64,000 nucleotides of DNA, from NCBI RefSeq assembly GCF_964355755.1, contig NC_092672.1:10846501-10910500 (forward strand), read 5' to 3'. Origin of the DNA: Antedon mediterranea (lineage: Eukaryota > Echinodermata > Crinoidea > Comatulida > Antedonidae). A program made the translations under genes and the position numbers. Below are positions 20,393 to 31,940 of the stretch, in pieces (the stretch's first letter is position 1; each line of letters opens with the position of its first letter). The notes beneath the pieces were generated by a model. The model was not told the DNA's origin, ran no database searches, and saw only the letters and a program-made list of their open reading frames with translations.

Positions 20393-22126
20393 ATGGATTT
20401 GCTGCAAATTATCAGAGAATTACCAGGAACTTTATGCCAGGCGCAAAGAGGTCTTATATCTGACAATATTAATGTGCTTGAAAACTGGCATCTTAGGATT
20501 GAGAATTTAAACATTTTATTTAATATTGTTTTAAGAAGGTTACAAGAAAGTGATGTTCCTCTAGATACCATTGAACAATTTGTTATACTTTCTACTGAAT
20601 TAAACTCTATTTTTGCCTCATATGATGAAAGAATAAACGGAAATCATGATCATCATAGGTGGTTTGCATCGCAACAAACTGAACAAACATCTAATGGGCG
20701 ACCAAGGATTATAGTTAATAAAGAGAATATTGAAGAACTATTTGAAATATTTCATAGTTGGAAAATTGTTGCACATCAATTAGGGATTTCTGTTGATACA
20801 CTTCGAAGAAGAAGAAGATTATATGGTTTGCCCGTTTCCCAGCCTAACTCTACTAGAAACTACTATTCAAATATTTCAAGAGATCAGCTTTTAAATGAAG
20901 TAAGAAGAATATTGATTTTATTGCCTGATGCTGGAGAAACATTAATTATTGGTGGATTAAGAAGAAGGCGTATACATGTTCAGAGAAGTCTAATTCGGGA
21001 TGCTATAATGGAGGTTGACCCAATCAATAGATCATTAAGGCGAACCAGATCTGTTATAAGAAGAGTTTACAATGTTGCAAGTCCAAATAGTTTATGGTAA
21101 GGATTACAGTATACGGTAGATGTTTTTACTAACAATAATAAATACAGTATATTTAGCAGATTTAAAAAAAGTATGAACTTTTTTAAGATGTGAATAATAA
21201 GTTGCCCATAATACTTATTTGCATGAATTATTGTTGAGGTACTGTACATATAATTGATAAGAAAATATACACATGTAACATTAACAATGTATGTCAGTAC
21301 AAAAAGTTTATTATGCATGATTCAAGAGAGTAGCCAATTTGTTTTGTTTTACAGGCACATCGATGGCCATCATAAGTTAATTCGCTGGAACTTTGTCATA
21401 TTAGGAGGCATTGATGGATATTCACGCAAGATTGTTTATCTTAGATGTTGCACAAATAACAAAGCAGAGAGTGTTCTTCAGCTATTTCAAGAAGCTGTTG
21501 GACAGCATGGTTTACCATCACGAGTCAGATCTGATAAAGGAGGCGAGAATGTATTGGTCGCTCGCTTTATGTTAAGCAATAGAGGCTTAAATCGTGGCAG
21601 CCATATAACAGGTTCATCAGTTCACAATCAAAGAATTGAAAGGCTGTGGCTGGATGTCAAACAAACTGTTGTTAAACAATTTCAAGGTATATTTAACTAC
21701 ATGGAAAATTTGGGAATTCTTGATCCCTTAAACCAGATTCATATTTATTGCCTTCATTCTGTATTTTTAAGTCTCATTAATGATTCATTAAGAGAGATGG
21801 AAGGCAATTGGAATGACCATCCCATGAGTAGCGAACATAATCTTTCACCGAATCAACTTTGGCATATGGGATTAAATGCTTATGCATTTACCAATCCTGA
21901 AGAATATCAAGATCTAATTCACAATTATGGAATTGATGAAGATGGGCCACAAGCTGTTGATGACAACAATAATGAACAGATTGTTGTTCCATATATACAA
22001 TTGCCATTAACCAACAACCAAGAACAATTTATTAAATCATATGCACTAGGTGCTAATAAAGCAGATGTTGACCAGTGTATAGACATTTATGTCAATTTAG
22101 TTCATATAGTGGAAGGCATGATGTAA
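20393..22126 (+). CDS. Integrase-like DDE transposase (rve superfamily), two coding exons
   Basis: Exons 20393-21096 and 21355-22126 (258-bp intron, GTAAGG donor, TTTTACAG acceptor) give 491 residues. Residues about 108-147 form a helix-turn-helix-like segment ([20 protein letters not shown]). The core has Asp238 (HIDGHHKL), Asp295 ([10 protein letters not shown]) and Glu330 (HNQRIERLW), a D,D34,E triad like IS3 and retroviral integrases. The ATG at 20393 is in a strong context (ACCATGG), just after an acceptor TTTTATTTCAG, so an upstream non-coding exon is likely. Family knowledge: such genes occur in many copies in fish and marine invertebrates as transposon genes, also under integrase-core names. 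No gag, protease or RT is nearby, so a retrovirus or LTR origin is unlikely. All three catalytic residues are present, so the gene looks intact. Confidence 0.87.
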
Positions 22127-22204
22127 ACCCCTAAACAACCATTTAGTAACTATCTCTGATCAGTGATAGTAAACAACCCTAGAAATTAACAAACATTGAT
22201 TCTA

Positions 22205-22450
22205 ATGAGACTTTTCACCGGTTTCCGTAGGACCACTAGAGTCTGGTTTTCTTTTTTGAAAAAATATAATACTACTGTAGCACAAATACAACTTTGTGCA
22301 ATGGGTAATTTAAATTTACTTTCTATGGACGAGAGAGTTAGTTTTTCTAATATTTATTATAATAATTGTCTCTGTGTATGGCAAGATATTCCAAAAGAAC
22401 ATTCTTATTATTTTCAACATATTTGCGACAGCTCTCCAATGTTATATTAA
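22205..22450 (+). CDS. Small ORF of unknown function downstream of the integrase
   Basis: 81 residues from the ATG at 22205, not repeat-like in composition. It could be the end of a longer 3' exon or a chance ORF. An AATAAA follows at 22489. Confidence 0.25.
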   Translation: MRLFTGFRRTTRVWFSFLKKYNTTVAQIQLCAMGNLNLLSMDERVSFSNIYYNNCLCVWQDIPKEHSYYFQHICDSSPMLY

Positions 22451-22488
22451 GCAGCTTTTTTCTGTACACATGAAACATTTGAACTGTA

Positions 22489-22494
22489 AATAAA
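22489..22494 (+). promoter_or_regulatory. Polyadenylation signal candidate
   Basis: AATAAA 363 bp after the integrase stop codon and 39 bp after the small ORF, followed by a T/G-rich stretch. Confidence 0.5.
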
Positions 22495-22939
22495 TTTTTG
22501 TTGTTGCTTTAATCTATTGTTTAGTTTTATTTTATATTATAATTTATATTGTTTGAGGTGTAGCATACGATTGGATAGTGCTTTGCACTCATAACAATCC
22601 TCCGGTGTTTATTTAAATAAATACAGTAACATGATTTTTAACAGTTTTTTGGTGTAAAAACTCTAATTTTTATGATAGCTATATTAATAACGTACAGTGA
22701 ACACAGAGCCTTCAAACAAAAGGTAGAGCTGAGCTCATCTAAACTCAATTGTACTGTGGCTAGAAACTTATCCATAAATAAATTTATATTAACAAAATGT
22801 GAATGACATGATTTTTTTTATAGTAAAATCTATATTTGTTGTGAATGTTACAGATTTCCCAATGCAAAACAAATACAGAGCTGATCCAAGCTATTTAAAA
22901 TCAATTGTATTTTGGCTAGATTTGCAACATGCAATTTTA

Positions 22940-23075
22940 ACAGGGGTGGTCGCAGAGGACTATTTTAAGGGTGTTGGCCAAGAAGAGTCCAGCCGCAAAA
23001 CCACATATTTGGCCCATAGAGGAGCGATGCAAATTGTTTTTAATTACACCACTAGATGGCCGGAAATTAATTAAT
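22940..23075. repeat. Interspersed repeat, also at 50762-50905
   Basis: Both contain GGTCGC..GGACTATTTTAAG, GTTG.CCAA and a terminal TAGATGGCxxGAAAT motif. A dispersed element of unknown class. Confidence 0.6.
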
Positions 23076-23204
23076 TAGCAATTATAATGAGTACAAATTA
23101 TTTATTATCAAATCATAATTTTAAAAAGCTAAACAAAAAATAAGAGGCTGCTGCTATAAATATATTGAGCAAAACGTTTACAGTAATTGTATTATTTTGA
23201 AATA

Positions 23205-23268
23205 AATGCTAAATAAGTCAGTAAAACCACAATTAGCAAAATTTATTTTCATTTATCCACTATAAACT
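23205..23268. repeat. 64-bp perfect inverted repeat, left arm
   Basis: Exact reverse complement of 24400-24463. Exact identity contrasts with the diverged surroundings. Confidence 0.9.
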
Positions 23269-24386
23269 GTATAAACAGTGTTGCCTAAACAACACTCCAG
23301 AAAAAAATATTGAAATTTGCAGAAAGAAGGAATTGCCCAGGCAACACCCCTGCGTCTGCCCCTATTACCCACAAATTGATTTTTATTGCTTCTAAACAAA
23401 TTTTCAATATAGATGTAAAAAAAACTAGAAATTAATTTAACTTTGACGAATTATTGTTGATCATTTTTATAATTTTATTGACATTAATATTTTTTAAACA
23501 TGCACGTACATGTTAACATACGATCGGAACATGTTGATGTATGCCTTCCTATTATACGCTTATATAGTGCTGAGTTGTGTCTATTATATGCCATATACAT
23601 TAAGTACAGTATATACTGTATATCTATATACCGTGTAGCATTGGTGAAATTACGGACACACATCATGTTCTAATTTTTTGGCATTGATAACATTATCAAA
23701 AAAAACTTGTGGATAACAATATCGAAAGATAATGAATTGAGCAATAAAATATAACAATTGGAAGAAAATTTGTCACGTAGAAGCGTGGTGCACGCTCTTT
23801 AAAATTTGTATAACTTTGACGAAAGAGATAAAAAAACTACTTTTTAACTTCAACTGGCCATATGATAACGTTACAACATCCGATAGACCTAATTTTTAAA
23901 TAAATTCATATCTACATTTTACAAGCTCTCATAATAAGTTATAACAAGAATATTTCTTACAAAAAACGCTGCTCACTTATTGTTATTGCTAAGGTCAAGT
24001 CTGGGGGTCACTTCATCATGCCTAGATACTTCAAGTATCCTATTACAAACAAAAACTTCAATGGACTGTTTTGATAATAATTCAATGATTATCTGACAGC
24101 GAATTATAGTATATCATGGGACTCATAAATACCAGAATGCTTTGGGATTTGTCGTTCAGACTCTTTTCCCAGCCGTTTTTTGATTCAACAGGTGGTACCA
24201 ATAAATTATAGTGGAGTTTCCATTTTAACAAAAATGTCAAAGTGTAGTACTATAAAGCTGCTTGATTTCATCTAATGAATGAGTCAACTCGTGTGACGTA
24301 GCGGGCTAGAGCAGCAGCGTGAAAATCAAGGTCAACTTATTTCAAAAGAGCTGCAAGGTATTCAAATATCCATTGTAGGTGAAATT

Positions 24387-24652
24387 GCATTGCATTATAA
24401 GTTTATAGTGGATAAATGAAAATAAATTTTGCTAATTGTGGTTTTACTGACTTATTTAGCATTGTTTGTATCCGTAGGCAAGATACTCTTAGACACAACT
24501 GCGCTGGTTACCGGCTGCATTATGGGAGTATGTTTCCATACGTGTTTGATCCCAAAAAATACTGGGGTAATAATGCTTGTAAAGCGCCTTTGAGCATGAT
24601 TACTCATGAAAAGGGCGCTATATAAATCTGGTATTATTATATTATTATTATT
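24387..24652 (+). mobile_element. Chimeric SINE insertion with AAATT target duplication
   Basis: AAATT at 24382-24386 and 24653-24657. The copy at 59540-61095 gives the empty site. The 3' part has TGTAAAGCGCC, TTTGAGCAT, GGGCGCTATATAAAT and an ATT-repeat tail, typical of L2-mobilised SINEs. The first part contains the 64-bp inverted copy of local sequence (24400-24463). Confidence 0.8.
24400..24463. repeat. 64-bp perfect inverted repeat, right arm
   Basis: Lies inside the SINE insertion; exact reverse complement of 23205-23268. Confidence 0.9.
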
Positions 24653-25425
24653 AAATTACGTAATCAGCGTTATTTAAATTTTTAGACATGATGAAATCAT
24701 CTAAATGGAAATGTTGGCAACTCATGAGTAACATAATTGGTTGAGGTAGAATATTAAAAATTTAAAGAAAATCGATCACAGATAAGCGAGATGCCCCCTG
24801 TTCAATATGATTGTCTAAGATGAAACGAAAAAAATCAAATTTTTGTTATTCTTGTGGCCAAATGATGACATCATATAATTTTGTACGTCTAATATGTACA
24901 TGATGCATTCATAACTCCAACTCATTGGCTTCCATAATCAGTTTAAAAAAATGGGGGTAAGCGTCCATTCTGAAGAGTTATATTTATATATTATAAGGCC
25001 TTATTTTTTACCGTTTTTGACACTTTTGTGCAATTAATGTGCGCATTTTGTCATTTTTTAACCTGCTCGTATAGCGTTATTTAAAGTCGGAATAGACTCA
25101 AATTTGGTGAATGTAATCTTGAGCTTTTTTAATTTTTAACGCGCGATTTCACTATTAATTTTTATTTTATTTGCTATTCTTTTTACCCTTGACATGCAGT
25201 TTATGTATAGTAAATTTTATTGACATGTGATTACAAGTAATATAGAGATATGATCGATAATGTGATTTCACAAAATTGCGTATAAATTACGTCACAGATG
25301 AGTGAACTTTTTGAGATAATTGTTACACAAAATAGTGTACAGAAACAATAAAAAGAAAAAAAATAACAATAAAGATTTCATACAATAATAATAGATGATC
25401 ATTTTATTCTAAATGATCACCTAAA

Positions 25426-26525
25426 AATATAATTACACACGTACATGATTCGTATAGTATACTAATATTATTTGTCGCATCAACTTCCAAAATTAACCTT
25501 TGTGACCTTGTTTTTGCAGTGGTATACTTTCAATAAGTTCAAACAAACAACAAAATAAGAGACTCAAAAATACTTTTAATGCAGTGTTTAATTGTTTCAA
25601 ATACAATCACAAACTTTAAAAAGTATGCCAAACTCCATGAAGGTACCATACTATAAATACGTTATAAAATCAGTTTTTAATCTAATAACAAGAAGCATGT
25701 TAAGTAAAATTTCTGTGGAATTATTTAACATACCCATAAGTGCAAAGAAATAGATTATTATAGAGGCTGTTCTTTTATTCTAAACCAAATTTTTTTTTTT
25801 CAATAGAAATGCCTCCTTTGGTTTATAAGTAACCCAAACATTACCAAAGTATAGTTTATATGCATTTCAAGTATAAAAGTACCAGGAAAAAAAATGTGGT
25901 ACATGGTATTAAATGAATGAAAGTAACAAGCATTGAAGATATTTAACATGAAATTATCTTTATACATTTAAGATGCAGTAGAAAATCAATTTCTATACAT
26001 AAAAATCAAGTATTGAAGTCTGACATAAATGAGCAATTCATAATATGATTTTTAGGGAAAAAAACTCTCAATATTATATAATTATTTAAATGTGATTTAA
26101 GAATAAAACCCTCCATCATTAAAACATACATGTAACTATGTTAAAACTGGTGTTCAAAATATAACTACCACTGTATGTGATAAAATTAACTTTATGATTG
26201 TGTTTCCCAACAAATCTATTAAACAAAAATTGTTTAAAAAAATGTAGCCACTAATTGCAAAATATTTTTTTTTTAAATTGGAATTAAGACTTTGAATTAA
26301 GCTTGATTAAAACAATAAAAACATATTAACAATAACAAAACTGAATGTCATTATTGTATTAAACATGTTAGCACTTAATTACTAAACATTTTAAAGCTAT
26401 TATTGCTACAGTAAAAACTAAATTGTCTAAAGCCTTAATGCTCAAGCATTCAAAGAAACATAACAATTGAATAAGATCAGCTATCAACAACATTTTTGGT
26501 TTGAGAAAACAATGCTATAATTCTG
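25426..26525. other. AT-rich stretch, probable 3' UTR of the HECT gene
   Basis: No ORF, tandem repeat or terminal inverted repeat recognised. It lies directly downstream of the HECT stop codon on the minus strand. Confidence 0.4.
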
Positions 26526-27884
26526 TTATAATCTTCCAAAGCCTTCATGCCCATATTTAAAAGCACTTTTTATGCAAGATTTGAACTCATCTTTGTTGGT
26601 ATACCCTAAAGGTAAAAATAAAGTCGACGTACAAACAGATGATTCTGGCCACATCCTGTCATCTTTCTTTTCCAGGTATATTCTTGGCTTATTAATATTG
26701 TCGAACTGTGTAAAGCTGGTACAAAATTTTAGCATACATGTTAATTCTTGGCATGACATCTCATTAATTGCTTCCCGTAACCACTCTTTCTCTTTATGAA
26801 CATTCTCCAGAGTATCCCACTCTACTATGTCTACCATCAACTGGGGTGTCATATCCACATGTTTCATTAGGAAAATAGAACACATTTCATCGCATCTTTC
26901 AATGAATGGCATAAGTTCTGTATACTGAAGGCCATCTCTTATGCTTCGTAGTTGCTTCTCTCGTTTGCCAACTACTTCATCTCTGATTAGCATACTTTTT
27001 AATGTTTCAACATTTTCAATTGAAATTTTACATTCAACTGGCCATTGACTTGAATTGATTAACTGCTCATAGGCTGGCCCCTCTGCTGATTCATCCATAA
27101 GGTTATCTATCTCTTCTGTGCTCTTACAATTATCCAATCCATTCAAAAAAGCCAACAAATTGGCAGTTGCTGCATTTAATGGGATTATTTCTTTGGGTTG
27201 ATGCCCTGACAATATAGAATCTATTTCCTCTTCTGGTTTTCCTGCAATATATAAATAGGCCCACATAGGTAGATTTGGAAATGGTGGCCCACCATGTAAC
27301 AAACTATGCGAAATTGCCAACCCCAGAATCTTAAAGGGAACTAGATTGTTTCCTGAACGATTTGGAATAAAACCAACGTCAGTCTTGTCAAACAAACGAT
27401 TAATGGACTCTTTGAAAAATGTGTCAAAAAAATCTATACTAAGGGCCCCACCATCTACGCCCTCTTCTCCTGTGAACTCAATGCACAGTTTTTTTGTTAA
27501 CATTGATTTTTCGGCCAAACTTTTTTTGTAGAACAGGACTCCATCACGCCACAGTTCATTCCTTCTAATTTGAAGATGTTCTGTTTCTTCCAAACACTTT
27601 TTTTTAAAGCTCTTTATGCATTCCTCCTTCGAGATGTTGTTTGTGAGAAGGTCGATGGCATCATTAACGTCAGCCAAGTTAAGTGCGTCTTCAATACTCT
27701 TAGTCGACTGGTTTGGGAACATTTCATATATATATGATCTCACACTCTGCTTATTAGACAAATCTAAAGTTTGCCTTGAACACTCATTTGCACCTCTAGG
27801 CTGTGAACTTCCACCGTTACAGTGGTGTTTTTCAGTACTGGAAATCATTTTGTAACAGTTTACACACTGTATTGAGTCTACAAC
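26526..27884 (-). CDS. HECT gene exon 4 (zinc site, CUE-like, complete HECT domain)
   Basis: One long exon of 453 codons plus stop (TAA at 26526). Acceptor TATGTAG. All catalytic parts lie in this single exon, so the ligase domain could move as a unit. Confidence 0.9.
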   Translation of the reverse strand, partial: VVDSIQCVNCYKMISSTEKHHCNGGSSQPRGANECSRQTLDLSNKQSVRSYIYEMFPNQSTKSIEDALNLADVNDAIDLLTNNISKEECIKSFKKKCLEETEHLQIRRNELWRDGVLFYKKSLAEKSMLTKKLCIEFTGEEGVDGGALSIDFFDTFFKESINRLFDKTDVGFIPNRSGNNLVPFKILGLAISHSLLHGGPPFPNLPMWAYLYIAGKPEEEIDSILSGHQPKEIIPLNAATANLLAFLNGLDNCKSTEEIDNLMDESAEGPAYEQLINSSQWPVECKISIENVETLKSMLIRDEVVGKREKQLRSIRDGLQYTELMPFIERCDEMCSIFLMKHVDMTPQLMVDIVEWDTLENVHKEKEWLREAINEMSCQELTCMLKFCTSFTQFDNINKPRIYLEKKDDRMWPESSVCTSTLFLPLGYTNKDEFKSCIKSAFKYGHEGFGRL

Positions 27885-30113
27885 CTACATATGAATAATA
27901 AAATTAAATAATAAATACATTCATCATTCATGTTGTACATGTAATACTATTGTATATTACTCTAACAGATTGTAGATACCATATACTGATAACTGCAAAT
28001 AACTTGTTTGCATACAGTATGTTCCATACATTATAAATATTTCTAGCTTTTTTTGCCGCTTTCATTAACATTTTTTAGACATTTCTTATATTTTTATTCT
28101 TTTATAATTTCACAAATAATTTGAAAATAAAAAGAAATGTTTTTTTAATTTTACTTGGAAAAAATAAATCTTTATTTGAATTGAATTGACAATTCAGATT
28201 TATAATACAACTTTTGAATCTTGAAAAAAAAAAAAAATCTCATATCATAATACCACAATACAATTAATTCATTTACAATTGCACTGAAAAGATTTAGACA
28301 AAACCGGTTATAAACAAAAATGTTATGTTATGTATCTTACTTCAGTATCACTTTCTTTTGCATCAGATGTAGGACTAAGAGGTAATAAATAGTCACTAAT
28401 GTTACTGTTAGTTGTACTAACAATATCTCGGGAAGGCAACAAGTACACCCTCTTGTTTCCATATAAACGATGCAAAAGCTGTGCATTCCTTTCTTGATCA
28501 TCAGTTAAACGTAGTTTAGTTAATCGTGAACCCATTCCAATCATAAACTCAAACCTAAAAGATATAATTTATAAAATGTAGATGACAAAATGTTATACTT
28601 AAAACATTTACTGAAGGGAGGTGAAAGCTGTACACAAGGCATTCTTTTTTTTCTGACTTAGAACGCTCAGCACCAAAATATCAAGGTACAGTTCATTTAT
28701 TATTATAGTTATTTATTAAAAACATTCAGAATATGTACTGGTATGTATATTGTAATGACCAATGATTGCTTGTAGAAATGGAAAATTGTTCTAGTCTTGC
28801 AATAAGAAATCAACTACTATGCGCCTTGAGCACTCTTGAGTGGTATGTGCGCTATAAAAATGGTGTTATTATTATTAGTCAACAGTGAGTATGTAAATGC
28901 TTCAAAAATTATTCTGATCTTAACTGTACATCATATCATTGCACACAGGTTAACAAACTTCTTATGTTGGTACTATCACATTATATTGAAAGCTCAAAGT
29001 TAAGATTTTGCAAGGCATTTTGTTTAATCTTTTGAAGATGAAAAGGAAGCTGGAATGTTGTTTCCATGAATCAGTCATGCTTGTAACCAAAAATAAAGAA
29101 TCAGAATCCCACTTTCGCTGAGCAAAAATATGTACTTATTCAAAATATTTTTTTGCAAATCCAACATTGCTTGTAAACTAAATTTAACATTTTAGTTTTC
29201 ACTACAGTTACAGTACTTTATTTTAAATTTAAATAAATCAAAAGAACTTACTTAATTGGATCACTTTCAATTTCCAATATATCTGAAAACATATTTTCCA
29301 ATTTTTTGTAAACTTCTTTTGCTGTCATGCATTGTTCTAGTTCAACATGATGATAAACATGACCTGTAGTGTTAAAAGCAAATTTAATGATACATAATCA
29401 GTAAATATGATTTCTCATGCAGACAAAAATAAATAGGCCATGTTGAACCTTGAAAATGTTTATCAACTTTCAAAAGATTGAAAAAAAAATAAATTGATTT
29501 TTTACTCAAGACACTGTTCTATACTTTTTTTTATATATTTATTCATGAATCCCAATTGACTTTTAGGAAGGAATTTTGTTTAAAAAAGTTCATTACCTAA
29601 AATGTTTAGACTATAAATACATTTTTTTAAATGAATGTGCCAAAAAAGAAAAGATTTCTTTTCTGAAACAAGAATTTGTAAGAAACAATATTTTTTTTTA
29701 GTATTGAATAAAAAACTGAAATACATAGTAGATTAGGATAATAATCATATAATTAACTAACCTTTTTCATCTAGTTTACCATAGTAATTTGCCCTGGGTA
29801 TTTGATCGCTTTGTGATGTATCCAATAAAATGACTTCTTTTAAGTAGAAGTAATTTTGGTTTTGCCTAGAATTAGAGCATGAACGAGACCTTGAATTATC
29901 TTGTGTTCTTCTTCTGGTGGTATTTCTTGATCTTGGTGTGGTAAATAAACTATTCATTTCACTATTTAGATCTTGGTGTGGTCTTCTTGTAGTATTTCTA
30001 TGTGTTTGAGGTTGAGCATTTGGAGTTACATTCTGAATGATTGTTAAAAAATTGTCATTTGATAGTAGGGATTTGGTTAAATTATCTATATCAGTTGTTG
30101 AAAGCGATGCCAT
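26526..30113 (-). CDS. HECT-type E3 ubiquitin ligase with zinc-ribbon-like and CUE-like segments
   Basis: Four coding exons: 30113-29762, 29363-29252, 28554-28341 and 27884-26526. All have GT-AG borders and matching phases, giving 678 residues. The N-terminus is Ser/Arg-rich, followed by a conserved-looking strand region (NYFYLKEVILLD). Residues 233-248 hold C-x2-C and HHC, likely a zinc site. Residues about 273-310 resemble a ubiquitin-binding CUE helix set. HECT runs from about 336 to 678, with FTGEEGVDGGAL at 363-374 and catalytic Cys644 in SSVCTSTLFLPLGY. It ends GFGRL. Family knowledge: HECT ligases form a thioester with ubiquitin at this Cys. G2E3-like HECT genes of this kind are often multicopy in fish and invertebrates, which suggests transposon association. 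ATG at 30113 has a strong Kozak context (GCCATGG) after an acceptor, so a 5' non-coding exon is likely. Confidence 0.9.
28341..28554 (-). CDS. HECT gene exon 3
   Basis: Begins FEFMIGMGSRLTKLRL after acceptor TTTTAG and ends GAA|GTAAGA. 214 bp, entering with two codon bases from exon 2. Confidence 0.85.
28800..28882 (+). mobile_element. SINE/L2-type 3' tail fragment in a HECT intron
   Basis: TGCGCCTTGAGCACTC, GTGCGCTATAAAAAT and an ATT-repeat end, a diverged version of the tail at 24560-24652. Confidence 0.6.
29252..29363 (-). CDS. HECT gene exon 2
   Basis: Short 112-bp exon reading HVYHHVELEQCMTAKEVYKK and on. Acceptor CACTACAG, donor GTAAGT. Found by matching phases on both sides. Confidence 0.8.
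29762..30113 (-). CDS. HECT gene exon 1
   Basis: Starts MASLSTTDID, includes a run of Arg/Ser/Asn/Thr-rich sequence (likely disordered), ends GAAAAAG|GTTAGT. The acceptor TTTGTTTCAG just upstream shows that transcription starts farther out. Confidence 0.85.
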
Positions 30114-30329
30114 GGCTTTATTTTTTACAGTAGTTATCTGAAACAAAACAAATTATTATTAATAATTAAATTCATCAATACAGATACAGTACTGAATTAA
30201 CTATCTTACTACAGTACTAGTGGTGAAGCCCATATTTTGTTTAGATATATTTTAAAGGATTATTCTACATTACAAGAAGAATAGAATATCGCATTTTGTT
30301 ATTTTAGTAGTAAAATATTGATTGTTTTA

Positions 30330-31320
30330 CCCAGGTCTAGTAGGGCTAGCTGGGCTACTACTAGGCTAGGCCATACCCTGCAGGTTTGGCTAGCCTAACA
30401 CCAGCCCTACTGCTGTTTCAACTCCAAATGTGTTAACTAACTATATCATGAATAGCAAATCTTGGATTTAGGCTTTAAGTAGGCCTCATAAGTAGGCTCA
30501 CGTCTGACCCTTATAAAATGTATAAACAAATAAATCCTTTAAATTGATGACATGTACAGTAAACGCTGACACTCAACAGTAACATATTTATTTTAGTCTG
30601 TTCAAATAGCGAAACGTTGTCATGCCCAATTTCAAATTGTGCATAACATAACAAAAGCATGACAATAACTTTATATAGGCCTAGGCCTATATATATATAG
30701 CCTATATAGCCTATATATGGATACCCTACATTTATAAACAATCAATGTACAAATGAAATGTCATTAATAAAGAATAAAACAATTTTGGCTAAATTGAACA
30801 GCAAATTCGGTCTACTAATTACTATAGCCAGCTAGCTCTGCGTGATGTAGCAGGGGAAAATTTCATTTTTAAATTTTGTTTAGCAATATTGCTAATCAAA
30901 CTGATGTTGAAGTCGAGAAACATAGTTTTGTATTGTATTTTTTGCTACACAATTTTAAAAATCTGTAGCAAAAAGGTTGTTTTGTAATACTAATAGGCCT
31001 AGGCTAGTATAGCTTTTTGCTATGCTACACTGGCGAAATTATTCTGTGTGTAGGCATTTAAGCTGCGTGATGTAGGCATTTAGCTAGTTTATGCGGCCTG
31101 CCTAGTTAGGCCCAGTAGGCCTAGGCTAAGCCTATGCCCCTTGGCCTAGCCCTAGTAGACTAGCTAGGCGCTAGCTAGGCCCTGTACTGTAGCTGTGAAC
31201 CAGTAGGCCTAGCTAGGCTAGGATACTATTTATTATGCCTCCCTAGCTAGGCTAGGCCTATACTGGTTTACAGTACAGCTCTAAGGAATGGGCTACTTTA
31301 CATACTGTACTGTAGGCCTA
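30330..31320. repeat. GGCCTAG-rich block upstream of the HECT gene
   Basis: Patches of TAGGCCTAGGCC-like words at 30335-30400, 30660-30720 and 31080-31320, with ordinary AT-rich DNA between. Mirrors the block upstream of the integrase gene. Confidence 0.85.
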
Positions 31321-31369
31321 CCTCAACAATAGGATGATACTGACAGTTGTGGGTATGTGTTATGCGCGA

Positions 31370-31650
31370 TTTGAACGATTTGCGCAATTTGAAATTGCGC
31401 AAAAAAATCCTTGCGCAATTTGAAATTGCGCAAAGAATTCTTGCGCAATTTAAAATTGCGCAAGGATTTTTTTGCGCAATTTCAAATTGCGCAATCAACT
31501 TGCGCAATTTCAAATTGCGCAAGAAAATCTTTGCGCAATTTTAAATTGCGCTGCACAATTTGTAAATTGCGCAAGATAGTTCTTGCGCAAAATGACACCT
31601 TTGCGCAATTTGAAAACGAACTGTAAATTTTCAAATTGCGCAACAAAATT
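31370..31650. repeat. Tandem array of 23-bp GCGC palindromes
   Basis: About eight units built on TTGCGCAATTT and AAATTGCGCAA, each self-complementary and separated by about 4-16 bp. Later units decay. Either strand can form a row of hairpins. Reading frames across it are shadows. Confidence 0.92.
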
Positions 31651-31859
31651 CTACCAGACAATCGCGGTATTATAATATCTTTGGCCTAGGGTGGGCCTAG
31701 GTTTCAGGCAGAAAAGAACATCTTGAGTTTGTGTAATTATATATCTATTTATAGTTATTTTAAAATATATCCCTAACATTTAAAAAGTTATATATATTAC
31801 TGATAATTAATTGTAAGAAGGATACTCTACCTAATGATATTATCAATTAAATGTATTTC

Positions 31860-31940
31860 CGTACGAAATTAATTATATACGAGGATGGCATAAGTGATAG
31901 CTCTCTGTTATCAAAAAACAACTACATACAAATTCATGTT
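31860..31940. repeat. Isolated relic of the 97-bp satellite
   Basis: TGATAGCTCTCTGTTATCAAA followed by AACAACTACA resembles the satellite core and also 43540-43605. It shows that the satellite once extended or was seeded here. Confidence 0.5.

Larger units (their letters stand above)
23425..25425. mobile_element. Dispersed element, copy 1 (reverse-complement copy at 59540-61095)
   Basis: Its two ends and many interior runs match 61095-59540 in reverse. Ends include CTTTGACGAATTAT and GATCATTTTATTCTAAATGATCACC. The extra length is largely explained by the insertion at 24387-24652. No coding capacity recognised. Confidence 0.8.

Noticed and set aside
21254-21354. Independent start of the integrase core at 21254
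   Set aside because: This part is intron; the TG|GTAAGG donor and TTTTACAG acceptor restore W-HIDG in frame with the upstream exon.
20393-22126. Retroviral or LTR-retrotransposon integrase
   Set aside because: No long terminal repeats, gag, protease or reverse transcriptase in the vicinity; the gene has its own start and an intron.
31370-31650. CRISPR-like array
   Set aside because: Units are palindromes with irregular short spacers in a eukaryotic genome; no cas-like genes.
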